Assembly (NCBI GenBank): GCA_026627345.1
Contig: JAPNUP010000047.1
Location: 1-41,770, forward strand
Length of the DNA stretch: 41,770 nt
Origin: Bacillota bacterium
GTDB taxonomy: Bacteria > Bacillota > Bacilli > Alicyclobacillales > SLC66
Direction of reading: 5' to 3'
The position numbers and the translations under genes were made by a program. Of the stretch, positions 9,241-15,942 are shown one piece after another. Below the pieces are notes generated by a model. That model did not search any database, was not told the origin of the DNA, and saw nothing but the letters and a program-made list of their open reading frames with translations. Each line of letters starts with the position of its first letter. Positions within the stretch are counted from its first letter, which is position 1.

Positions 9241-9975
9241 GTGCGTTATAACCGAATTCTCGTCAAACTAAGCGGTGGTGCAATCGCCGGAGAAGAAGGT
9301 TTCGGCTTTGACCACGAGCGCTTGGGGCATATCGCGGATGAGCTTTTGTCCGTCACGGCTCTCGGCATTGAAGTATGTGTGGTCATCGGCGGTGGCAATA
9401 TTTTTCGCGGCAACATGGCAGATACTTGGGGCATTGAGCGTGTGGAAGCAGATAACATTGGCACACTCGCGACGGTCGTCAATAGCCTCATGTTGCGAGG
9501 TGTGCTCAAAGCTAAGACAGAACGCGAAGTTCGCGTGATGACCTCGGTGCCGATCAATGCAGTGGCCGAGCCTTATATTCGTCTACGCGCCATTCACCAC
9601 CTTGAAAAAGGGTATATCGTCATTTTTGCCGGTGGCAACGGGCAACCCTATGTGACCACTGACTATCCTTCTGTGCAACGGGCGCTCGAGACGCGCAGTG
9701 AGGCGATCTTCGTCGCCAAGCACGGTGTCGATGGCGTCTTTGATAGCGACCCGCGTCATGAGAAATCGGCGCGTATGTATGCCACACTCACCTATAACGA
9801 CGTTGTCCGAAACGATTTGCGCGTTATGGATCAATCCGCCATCATTCTAGCGCGAGACCATGGCCTCCCGTTGCACGTGTTTAACTTCGAGGAAAAAGGA
9901 ACGATGCGTAGAATCTGCGATGGAGAGAATGTCGGCACGATGATTGCGCCTGATGTATTGACCACGCATGCTTGA
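9241..9975 (+). CDS. Divergent PyrH-like uridylate kinase (amino acid kinase fold)
   Basis: 244 aa from the GTG at 9241 (AAAGGAG 9 bases upstream). It aligns along its whole length with bacterial UMP kinase: RILVKLSGG near the N-terminus, VVIGGGNIFRG, GTLATVVNSLML, AKHGVDGVFDSDPR, and MDQSAIILARDHGLPLHVFN. It differs at places that are nearly invariant in PyrH: KLSGE is KLSGG here, and the GTGNPFFTTDTAA UMP-binding loop reads GNGQPYVTTDYPSV. It is not in the usual rpsB-tsf-pyrH-frr cluster. It could be a second kinase beside the essential PyrH, with altered nucleotide or phosphate specificity, or an acidophile-lineage variant. Cytoplasmic. Confidence 0.85.
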   Translation: MRYNRILVKLSGGAIAGEEGFGFDHERLGHIADELLSVTALGIEVCVVIGGGNIFRGNMADTWGIERVEADNIGTLATVVNSLMLRGVLKAKTEREVRVMTSVPINAVAEPYIRLRAIHHLEKGYIVIFAGGNGQPYVTTDYPSVQRALETRSEAIFVAKHGVDGVFDSDPRHEKSARMYATLTYNDVVRNDLRVMDQSAIILARDHGLPLHVFNFEEKGTMRRICDGENVGTMIAPDVLTTHA

Positions 9976-10048
9976 GACCCATGACGCTTGGTCGTCATGT
10001 CCGCCTAAAATTCTGATAAATAGGCTTCTTTCTGACTCTCTGCCGGTG

Positions 10049-10054
10049 TATAAT
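10049..10054 (+). promoter_or_regulatory. -10 element (TATAAT) for the 55-aa zinc-ribbon gene
   Basis: TGTATAAT at 10047-10054 with a poor -35 (TTCTTT). A transcript starting near 10061 would begin with the hairpin element at 10065. Confidence 0.55.
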
Positions 10055-10064
10055 CAGTCTCATA

Positions 10065-10100
10065 GACGGTAAGCATGGTGCTGTCGCACCACCGTCTGCG
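10065..10100 (+). ncRNA. Hairpin leader element (copy B of the panB leader motif)
   Basis: Stem ATGGTG (10075-10080) / CACCGT (10090-10095), loop CTGTCGCAC, preceded by GACGGTAAGC and followed by CTGCG. It matches the panB leader element over about 35 nt. It lies at the very 5' end of the predicted transcript, ahead of an AAGGAGAGAG ribosome binding site. Confidence 0.55.
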
Positions 10101-10137
10101 CCGTTATTCTGAGATGGTTGCTTAAGGAGAGAGAACA

Positions 10138-10305
10138 ATGGAGAGAGAACGGCAGACCTGTGCCTTATGCGGCAAGGATTTGGTCACCCTAGAGAAAGAG
10201 ACGCCACCTCTGGCTGAGGCACTTGCAATCGAAGGCGCCGGCAGCGTTTGTTCGGACTGTTACGAGGAGCTTGCTCGCAACAAGGCCTGGCATAATTTAG
10301 CGTAA
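10138..10305 (+). CDS. 55-aa zinc-binding protein with two CxxC pairs
   Basis: ATG at 10138 after TTAAGGAGAGAGAACA, stop at 10303. The protein starts MERERQTCALCGKDL and contains CALC at 8-11 and CSDC at 38-41, a spacing expected of a small zinc ribbon, with acidic residues between. Function unknown; such proteins bind nucleic acid or act as small regulators. It has its own promoter, a structured leader and a strong terminator, so despite its size it looks like a genuine, regulated gene. Confidence 0.8.
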   Translation: MERERQTCALCGKDLVTLEKETPPLAEALAIEGAGSVCSDCYEELARNKAWHNLA

Positions 10306-10314
10306 ATGCAATGT

Positions 10315-10340
10315 TGGGCGCCCGAGTTGGGCGCCCATTT
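10315..10340 (+). terminator. Terminator after the 55-aa gene
   Basis: TGGGCGCCC (10315-10323) / GGGCGCCCA (10329-10337), loop GAGTT, TTT tail. It separates two convergent small genes. Confidence 0.85.
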
Positions 10341-10347
10341 GTCTGAC

Positions 10348-10461
10348 TTAGCAGGCAGTGGTCGTGTTAGCCACATAGCCGGGAACCAAGAGGAAGAACA
10401 ACACGAAGATGATTAAGAACACCACAGCCCAGCGAGTATAGCCTCCAAAAGCACCGTACAT
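10348..10461 (-). CDS. 37-aa single-span membrane protein, YjcZ/tiny-TM sporulation-protein-like
   Basis: ATG at 10461 with an excellent AAGGAGGG site on the minus strand, TAA at 10350-10348. The peptide begins MYGAFGGYTRW, then has one hydrophobic helix (AVVFLIIFVLFFLLV), and ends in a short NTTTAC tail. A glycine/tyrosine-rich start followed by a single helix resembles the tiny YjcZ-type proteins found in Bacillales spores, but the match is by composition and layout only. A spore role is an inference. Confidence 0.7.
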   Translation of the reverse strand: MYGAFGGYTRWAVVFLIIFVLFFLLVPGYVANTTTAC

Positions 10462-10661
10462 GAAAAGCCCTCCTTCTGTTCGTAGCCTCCACAGATGTGG
10501 TAGGCACTATTACATAATGCAGGCACATCGAAAAGTGTATGGACTCTTGCCCCGGGTTTTCCCAAATCATGTTTCGGACATTCTGTCATTTTGAACGGCG
10601 ATTCGTGATAAGATAGGCTAGTTCATATAGACGATTTTGCTCGTTGGAAGGGACGCTAGTC

Positions 10662-11426
10662 ATGCAGCATTTGTCATTCAGTCGCTTGTCTTTGTTGGAT
10701 ACGTGCGGACTCCGTTTTTACTTTGAATATGTACAGGAACTGCCTCCCGAGGATCCGGTGCCTATGTACCACGCTCGCTTTGGGACGTTACTTCACAGCT
10801 TGTACGAATCCCATGCGTTAAGCCAGGGTGGGGAGTCATACGAAGAACTGAAGATGCGCTACGATCAGGCTTATCCGGAACTCGTCGGGCTATTTCCAAG
10901 TCGCGAAGAGGCCGTGACTTTTTATAAGAATGGCCTGCGAGCAATCGCGCGTTTTAGCCGTTATGTCGTTTCTGATGTGGTCGCTTCCGAGCGCGAATTT
11001 ATTGTGGAAATCGCGCCAGGGGTACCGCCTGTAAAAGGCTTCATTGACCGCCTACTGCACACTGATGATCACGGGTATATGGTGGCCGACCTAAAGACTG
11101 GCAAAGTCTTTAACGGTCGCGACCGCCGTAAGTTTCGGCAATTGGCGATTTATTCGCTGGCTTGCGAGAATCTGTATGGGAAACCGGCTGCGAGTGGGTA
11201 TTTTGACTTTGTTGTGCACGGCGAACGCGCGTGGGTTGATATATCTGAACAAGATCGCGGTGAGGCTCGCGCATGGGTAACGCAAAAATGGGAACAGATT
11301 GACCGTGAAGATTTTCAGCCACACTATTCTCCCGGGTTTTGTCGAACCTATTGTCCGTTTCGCTCGCGCTGTCCAGAATTTGCGGCTCGCGAAGCACAGC
11401 GTCAAAGTGCGCCGACGCGTGCGTAG
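10662..11426 (+). CDS. PD-(D/E)XK superfamily nuclease, RecB/Cas4-like, with probable Fe-S cluster
   Basis: 254 aa from the ATG at 10662 (GGAAGGGA 9-10 bases upstream). Motifs: N-terminal FSRLSLLDTCGLRFYFEY with the single early Cys; FGTLLHSLYE; KGFIDRLL (motif II Asp); VADLKTGK (motif III D-x-K); QLAIYSLA; and the C-terminal triplet FCRTYCPFRSRC. One Cys at the start plus three at the end is the pattern that holds a 4Fe-4S cluster in AddB, Cas4 and related exonucleases. It is a free-standing nuclease domain without a helicase. No CRISPR array or cas genes are nearby, so general DNA repair or end processing is more likely than adaptation. It runs on into the NMO-family gene 26 bases later. 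Confidence 0.88.
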   Translation: MQHLSFSRLSLLDTCGLRFYFEYVQELPPEDPVPMYHARFGTLLHSLYESHALSQGGESYEELKMRYDQAYPELVGLFPSREEAVTFYKNGLRAIARFSRYVVSDVVASEREFIVEIAPGVPPVKGFIDRLLHTDDHGYMVADLKTGKVFNGRDRRKFRQLAIYSLACENLYGKPAASGYFDFVVHGERAWVDISEQDRGEARAWVTQKWEQIDREDFQPHYSPGFCRTYCPFRSRCPEFAAREAQRQSAPTRA

Positions 11427-11452
11427 ACAGTCGTTTTACAGGGAGGTTCCCT

Positions 11453-12418
11453 ATGCAACTGACAGATCTGCTTGGTTGTCGCTATCCGATTGTGCAAGGC
11501 GGGTTGGCTTATGTGGGTAACGGCCTTCTGGCAGGTGCCATCTCGGCCGCTGGTGGCTTTGGCCAGATTGGTAGCGCCGGTCGAAGTCTAGGGCAGCTCG
11601 CGCAAGAATTGACTGTGGCGAGGCGTCGAGCGAACGGTGCGCCGATTGGTGTGAACCTGCCGCTTAGCGAACATGCAGATAGAGAAGCGTACGTCAGGTT
11701 TATCGAAGAACATGCGTCCGAATTGCGGGCAGTGAGTCTTTCAGCCGGCAATCCGCGCCCCTATATCGAGCGTTTGCAGGCGTGTGGCTTGTGCGTGATG
11801 GTCCTCGTCTCGACCCCTGATCAGGCGCAAAAGGCGCAATCCGCAGGCGCTGACATCTTGGTTGCGGAAGGCTACGAAGCAGGCGGGCATAACGGGCCTT
11901 CAGAGATCACCACTTTTGCGCTCATCCCACAGGTGGCGCGTGCCGTCTCGATTCCGGTAGTGGCAGCCGGCGGTATCGCAAGTGGAGAAGGTATCGCGGC
12001 TGCCCTCAGTTTAGGCGCACAGGGCGTGCAGATGGGTACGCGTTTCGTGGCTACCATAGAGTGTGAGGCACACGATGCGTACAAGCGAGCGCTCATCGCT
12101 AGGGGGAGTGCAGACACGCGAATCATCGAGCGTAGCGTAGGCCGTGTCACCCGGGTGCTGCAGTCGCCATACGTCGAGCGTATTCTTGAGCTCGAGAGCC
12201 ATTCTCCAGACTGGGAAACGCTGTACCCGTATGTACGTGGAGAACGGAATCGGCTGGCGGCCATAGAAGGCGTGACTGATGAGGGGTGGCTCAACTGCGG
12301 TCAAGGGGTAGGGTTGATAGAAGACGTTGTGACTGTTGAGGAGCTCATGCAGCGTTTGGTCAAGCAAGCGACTAGCGCGCTCCGTGACGCTCAGATTCGC
12401 GGTGCGGCGTTTGCGTAG
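11453..12418 (+). CDS. Nitronate monooxygenase / FabK-like FMN enzyme
   Basis: 321 aa from the ATG at 11453 (GGGAGG 6 bases upstream). FMN-dependent TIM barrel of the nitronate monooxygenase (2-nitropropane dioxygenase) and FabK enoyl-ACP reductase group. Seen: YPIVQGGLAYVGNGLLAGAISAAGGFGQIGS, VLVSTPDQAQKAQSAGADILVAEGYEAGGH with the NMO His in EAGGHNG, IPVVAAGGIASGEGIAAALSLGAQGVQMGTRF for phosphate binding. The two activities cannot be separated safely from sequence. FabV at 33.5 kb already gives an enoyl reductase, which makes the nitronate role somewhat more likely. Probably co-transcribed with the nuclease upstream and the surface protein downstream. Confidence 0.85.
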   Translation: MQLTDLLGCRYPIVQGGLAYVGNGLLAGAISAAGGFGQIGSAGRSLGQLAQELTVARRRANGAPIGVNLPLSEHADREAYVRFIEEHASELRAVSLSAGNPRPYIERLQACGLCVMVLVSTPDQAQKAQSAGADILVAEGYEAGGHNGPSEITTFALIPQVARAVSIPVVAAGGIASGEGIAAALSLGAQGVQMGTRFVATIECEAHDAYKRALIARGSADTRIIERSVGRVTRVLQSPYVERILELESHSPDWETLYPYVRGERNRLAAIEGVTDEGWLNCGQGVGLIEDVVTVEELMQRLVKQATSALRDAQIRGAAFA

Positions 12419-12442
12419 GTGTGTCTGAGTCCTCCTTTTATC

Positions 12443-12466
12443 GGGGGTCGGGGGTCGGGGGTGAGG
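12443..12466 (+). repeat. G-rich heptamer array (GGGGGTC x3) over a ribosome binding site
   Basis: Three runs of five G separated by TC, then TGAGG. The last unit supplies the Shine-Dalgarno for the GTG start at 12469. Slippage would alter SD spacing, and the G-runs could fold in the mRNA. Confidence 0.7.
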
Positions 12467-12468
12467 CG

Positions 12469-13353
12469 GTGAAAAGCGGGTTAACACGCAGGCGCTCTAT
12501 CGTGCTTGTGCTGATCGGCATTTTTGTCATACTCGTAGGGGCCTTTTGCGCCGTACTGCTACAGGCTAGTCGGAGTTTGTCGCACCTTGCCCAGGAAGCC
12601 AAGTGGATGATTCACGTCAACGGCGTGGAGGTGAGTCCGTATCACGATTCACAAGGAGGGGAGCACAGCCCGTCAGCCAGTCGTTTGCTCGAAGGCCGTT
12701 ATACACTAAGACCTGGCCAATCACTTGCGGTCACTTTGCCGATCGGGGATTTGACGGTGGTTCCCGGGCGGGGAAGGCAAGTTCTGGTGTCCGTCACGCT
12801 TTCTGGCCATTCGGTAACAACTGACAAAGCGCAAGCCTATCTACGCAAAACGCTGCTCATGCCGACGACGACTGACAGTCAGCTCTTTGCGCTTGGACTC
12901 GGATTGCCAGGTATGGGCGGGTCACTCAGCGGGGTGCACATGATAGTCACAGTGCCGGCGGGACTGAAGGCCTCCTTCACGGATCATCTAGGCAGTGTGC
13001 GCATTGTCGGAGGGATATACGATTCGCTCGCGGTGACCGATCATGTAGGCAACGTCAATGTGACGGCTCAGGTCACGCATACGATGAGAGTATCCGACAA
13101 TTTGGGCAACATTCGAGTGCTATGTATCCCTGGGACGCAGACTCGGATAACGGATAATATGGGGAATATCGATATGACTTTCACGGCTGGCCGTACATGG
13201 CACATCCGGGCCCGCACGAATCTCGGTGAGATCGTCAATGACGACACACATGACCTTACGTTAGTGAAAAGTTCGGGAAGCCTCGCTGCAACGCCCGTCA
13301 CAGTTCTCGATAATATGGGTAATATCACGCTCAGACAGCTAACTCATCGGTGA
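12469..13353 (+). CDS. Membrane-anchored beta-repeat (DUF4097-like) surface protein
   Basis: 294 aa from the GTG at 12469; a longer frame from the GTG at 12421 has no ribosome binding site. One N-terminal helix (about residues 9-32, RRRSIVLVLIGIF...) with positive residues before it, and no lipobox, predicts an anchor with an extracellular body. The body ends in about six short repeats of the type (T/S/L)DxxGxI/V: TDHLGSVRI, TDHVGNVNV, SDNLGNIRV, TDNMGNIDM, TNLGEIV, LDNMGNITL. That spacing is expected of a stacked beta-strand (solenoid) domain as in DUF4097/adhesin-type proteins. Function unknown; it is probably the last gene of the nuclease-NMO unit. Confidence 0.75.
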   Translation: MKSGLTRRRSIVLVLIGIFVILVGAFCAVLLQASRSLSHLAQEAKWMIHVNGVEVSPYHDSQGGEHSPSASRLLEGRYTLRPGQSLAVTLPIGDLTVVPGRGRQVLVSVTLSGHSVTTDKAQAYLRKTLLMPTTTDSQLFALGLGLPGMGGSLSGVHMIVTVPAGLKASFTDHLGSVRIVGGIYDSLAVTDHVGNVNVTAQVTHTMRVSDNLGNIRVLCIPGTQTRITDNMGNIDMTFTAGRTWHIRARTNLGEIVNDDTHDLTLVKSSGSLAATPVTVLDNMGNITLRQLTHR

Positions 13354-13383
13354 GGGCGTGTCAGACAGAGGCTCTCACCGATG
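13345..13383. terminator. Hairpin between convergent genes
   Basis: CATCGGTGAG (13345-13354) / CTCACCGATG (13374-13383), 10 bp with a 19-nt loop and no T-run. The left arm overlaps the stop of the surface-protein gene. Confidence 0.45.
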
Positions 13384-13391
13384 GCTTGTGC

Positions 13392-13604
13392 CTAGTGCGC
13401 AGAGACGTGGCCATGTGTGAATTCTTCGTCAAGCACGGTGTTGCACCCCAGGCATACGTACTGGTAGAACACATGCAGGGGTTGGGCGGCTGTGGTCATG
13501 CCTTTACGGATCATGACAGTGTTGTCGAGTTCGAGAATCTTTTCTTCACGAAAGAGCGTGCCACCACAATGAGTGCAAACGACAGCTTCTGTTTTTCCGG
13601 CCAT
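13392..13604 (-). CDS. Small zinc-ribbon protein
   Basis: 70 aa from the ATG at 13604; AAGGAGG lies about 11 bases upstream. CTHCGG near the start and CLGCN about 36 residues later give a C-x2-C...C-x2-C zinc ribbon. The tail is acidic and His-rich (LDEEFTHGHVSAH). No enzymatic motif. Function unknown; this arrangement is common in uncharacterised Firmicute proteins. A TATACT-type -10 lies on the minus strand at 13659-13654. Confidence 0.7.
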   Translation of the reverse strand: MAGKTEAVVCTHCGGTLFREEKILELDNTVMIRKGMTTAAQPLHVFYQYVCLGCNTVLDEEFTHGHVSAH

Positions 13605-13784
13605 TGGGTACTGAACCTCCTTCACATACACGTTGCGCGTGCTGTATGTCCTTAGTATACCACGGATGAGATAGCCCTTCGAAAATAGCCTATACCGGCT
13701 CTAGGTCTATACAGGCAAATCATTGCATTGCAGGTGATTTTCAGCGCATGGCGAGCATGGGAGGCACAGTGTATACTAGAGTCT

Positions 13785-14858
13785 ATGAATACACCGCACG
13801 AGATGTGTCCACAGGGAAGAGACAGCGTACGGACGCGCATCGTCATCTTGTCTGCAGGCGTGGCGCAAATCGTGGACGAAGGTCGCTTGGGCTATGGACA
13901 GCAAGGAATACCGGAGGCCATGCCGTTCGATCTTTTCTCCGCGCGTTTGGCATGGAGTTTGCTCCCGTCTGTCCGTCAGGTACGTCCGTGGTGGATTGAA
14001 GTGGGCCTCACGCCGTCGTTTTCCTTCACAGCGGACAAGCCACTGTGGGTAAGTGTAGCCGGTGGGGCCAGAACGATTATGATCGGGAGTCACCAAGTGG
14101 CCAAGGGCGAACCTGTGCAGGCGGCGCGCTTTTACCTGACCGCTGGTACACCTTTGCTTCTTGGTCCGGCGCGCACAGGGACTTGTTCCTACGTAGCCGT
14201 GGCAGGTGCATGGGCTGGAGGATCTGTGCTCGGCAGCGTATCTACGATAGTGGGCGTAGGATTGTCTGGACTCGCGGGTCGCAGACTCGTGCCTCATGAT
14301 GAGATTTTTGTGCAGTCGGTGGCTACCGCGGCTGGGGCGCGCGTACGACATATCCGTTATGCACTGCGTGGTACTTGGTCTGATTTTTCTCAAGATGTGC
14401 GCGTACAGCCGCTTCTTCGCTATAGTAAAGGGCCGGAGCACGAGGCGATTGTGCGTGCCCAGGGCCTGTCGGAGCGGTCGCAAATGGTGGCCGAGGTGAC
14501 TAGTCAGCTTGATCGACAAGGTATTCGACTACGGACGCAAAGTGGTTTTCAAAAAGCTTGGCCTGAGTTGCCGGCATCCAGTCCTACTGCGCATGGTCTG
14601 ATTCAGTGGCCTGCAGGCGGCGACCCAATCATTTTGGGGCCAGACAGGCAAACCGTGGGCGGATATCCGCGATTAGGGACGATTATCGCGGCCGATCGCA
14701 TGCGTCTGGGCTCCTTGCGGCCAGGGCAAACTATTCATTTGGTTTGTGTCGAGCGAACAACAGCCGTACGAGCATACGAGGCTCTTTTGGCGCAGATGCG
14801 AAACTTTATCAGTATGTTTTATGCAAGTGGCGAGGCGGAGGGACAACATGGAACGTAA
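13785..14858 (+). CDS. Biotin-dependent carboxyltransferase-fold protein, KipA/PxpC-like (5-oxoprolinase subunit C)
   Basis: 357 aa if the ATG at 13785 is used; the first conserved strand (RIVILSAGVAQIVDEGRLGYGQQGIP) starts about 17 residues later, so the true start may be inside. KipA/PxpC proteins pair with KipI/PxpB to form part of ATP-dependent 5-oxoprolinase or the Kip sporulation-kinase system. Family marks are GYGQQGIPEAMPFDLFSARLA, VAGGARTIMIG, SYVAVAGAW, and the late GGDPIILGPDRQTVGGYPRLGTII. Neither PxpA nor PxpB is in the window, and the next gene is a small membrane protein, so the protein may have another role. A TATACT box at 13772-13777 is so close that the mRNA may be nearly leaderless. 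Confidence 0.83.
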   Translation: MNTPHEMCPQGRDSVRTRIVILSAGVAQIVDEGRLGYGQQGIPEAMPFDLFSARLAWSLLPSVRQVRPWWIEVGLTPSFSFTADKPLWVSVAGGARTIMIGSHQVAKGEPVQAARFYLTAGTPLLLGPARTGTCSYVAVAGAWAGGSVLGSVSTIVGVGLSGLAGRRLVPHDEIFVQSVATAAGARVRHIRYALRGTWSDFSQDVRVQPLLRYSKGPEHEAIVRAQGLSERSQMVAEVTSQLDRQGIRLRTQSGFQKAWPELPASSPTAHGLIQWPAGGDPIILGPDRQTVGGYPRLGTIIAADRMRLGSLRPGQTIHLVCVERTTAVRAYEALLAQMRNFISMFYASGEAEGQHGT

Positions 14859-15027
14859 AATCAAAGATTGGATGTTCGTCTCGATCGCGTTGTTATTCGC
14901 CGAGATTGGACGATTGCTAGGCGGAGACTTTCACTGGCATATGGCGGAGCACACGCTAGATGGTGTGGCGATCCTCTTGTTGCTTGTCATGATCGCTCGC
15001 TATATCGCCATCAAGTGGCGGCGCTAA
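14848..15027 (+). CDS. Small membrane protein coupled to the KipA/PxpC-like gene
   Basis: 59 aa, ATG at 14848 overlapping the upstream gene by 11 bases with GGAGGG just before it, so translation is coupled. Two hydrophobic stretches (WMFVSIALLFAEIGRLL and LDGVAILLLLVMIARYIAI) separated by a His-rich turn, with a basic C-terminus KWRR. No family recognised. The overlap suggests it works with the KipA/PxpC-like protein, perhaps tethering it to the membrane (inference). Confidence 0.7.
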   Translation: MERKIKDWMFVSIALLFAEIGRLLGGDFHWHMAEHTLDGVAILLLLVMIARYIAIKWRR

Positions 15028-15061
15028 GGATGTGCGTAGTCAACTCTTCGCCTTCTCGGTA

Positions 15062-15120
15062 GGGGCAGGGGCAGGGGTTGACTGGTTGTGGTACACTGAG
15101 GTTGACTGACTGGTCGGTCA
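15062..15120 (+). promoter_or_regulatory. FadR-like operator downstream of a G-rich array
   Basis: TGACTGACTGGTCGGTCA (15103-15120) is an 18-bp near-palindrome (14 of 18 positions symmetric). Its shape matches TetR-family FadR sites (TGAATGA...TCATTCA) that repress beta-oxidation genes in Bacillus. Three AGGGGC/T units precede it at 15061-15078. It sits 21 bases before an enoyl-CoA hydratase gene. Confidence 0.6.
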
Positions 15121-15141
15121 ATAACTTGAGGGGGACTCGTG

Positions 15142-15924
15142 ATGGGGCAATTAGTCGAAGTGACGATCGAATCTGGTGTCGCCGTAGTAGCGATCGCCAA
15201 TCCACCCATGAACGTTATGAACCAAGCTGTGGGTGCCGAGTTGCTCGATGCATTCCGTTCTTTGGAGCATGCGGATGACGTTGTGGTTGTCGTACTTTGT
15301 GGCAAAGGTGAACGCGCTTTCATGGCAGGGGCGGACATTAAGGAGTTTCCGCGTGCGCTTGGACAACCAGGCGCCGCTTTCGCGCTTGCCCAAGGGCTTC
15401 ACGCTTTGATGGATTGCATCGATCATTTCCCCAAACCGGTGATTGCGGCATTACACGGTTTTGTTCTCGGTGGCGGTATGGAGCTCGCTTTGGCGTGCGA
15501 CTTGCGCGTGTGTGAAGAAGGGACCAAACTTGGGCTTCCAGAGATAAACCTCGGCATTTTTCCTGGCGCAGGCGGGACGCAGCGCTTGCCGCGACTGATC
15601 GGTGAAGCGCGTGCCAAGGAAATGATGTTTACAGGCACGCCGGTGACTGCGCAGTGGGCGTTGCAAAGTGGCCTTGTCAATCGCGTCGTGCCGACAGGCC
15701 AAGCGCTTGTCGCGGCTCGCGAGTTGGCCAGTGAGATTGCGGGCAAGAGTTTGCCAGCGCTGTCTCGGATCAAGCAAGCGGTTGACGAAGGGTCTGAAGC
15801 TACACTCGCAGTCGGCACCTGGCTTGAAGCGCGTCTGTTTGACGAAGTGTTTCAAACCTCTGACAGTCGCGAAGGCGTGACAGCTTTCATAGAGAAGCGC
15901 CAAGCGCACTTTACGAATCGCTGA
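15142..15924 (+). CDS. Enoyl-CoA hydratase/isomerase family protein
   Basis: 260 aa; ATG at 15142, with GTG at 15139 as an alternative, after GAGGGGGA. Crotonase fold: NPPMNVMNQAVGAELLDAF, the oxyanion-hole segment AFMAGADIKEF, HGFVLGGGMELALACDLRV with the first catalytic Glu, and LGLPEINLGIFPGAGGTQRLPRLIG with the second. Both glutamates of true hydratases are present, so trans-enoyl-CoA hydration in beta-oxidation is likely. It lies behind a FadR-like operator and 18 bases before an acyl-CoA ligase, which supports a fatty-acid degradation operon. Confidence 0.92.
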   Translation: MGQLVEVTIESGVAVVAIANPPMNVMNQAVGAELLDAFRSLEHADDVVVVVLCGKGERAFMAGADIKEFPRALGQPGAAFALAQGLHALMDCIDHFPKPVIAALHGFVLGGGMELALACDLRVCEEGTKLGLPEINLGIFPGAGGTQRLPRLIGEARAKEMMFTGTPVTAQWALQSGLVNRVVPTGQALVAARELASEIAGKSLPALSRIKQAVDEGSEATLAVGTWLEARLFDEVFQTSDSREGVTAFIEKRQAHFTNR

Positions 15925-15942
15925 GGAAAGAAGGAGTTCATG

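Noticed and set aside
10662-11426. Cas4 as sign of a CRISPR system
   Set aside because: No repeat-spacer array and no other cas gene in the window; the domain also occurs as a free-standing RecB-like nuclease.
12421-12468. Upstream GTG (12421) as start of the surface protein
   Set aside because: No SD before it, and it would translate the G-rich array; the GTG at 12469 has GGGGGTGAGG at the right distance.
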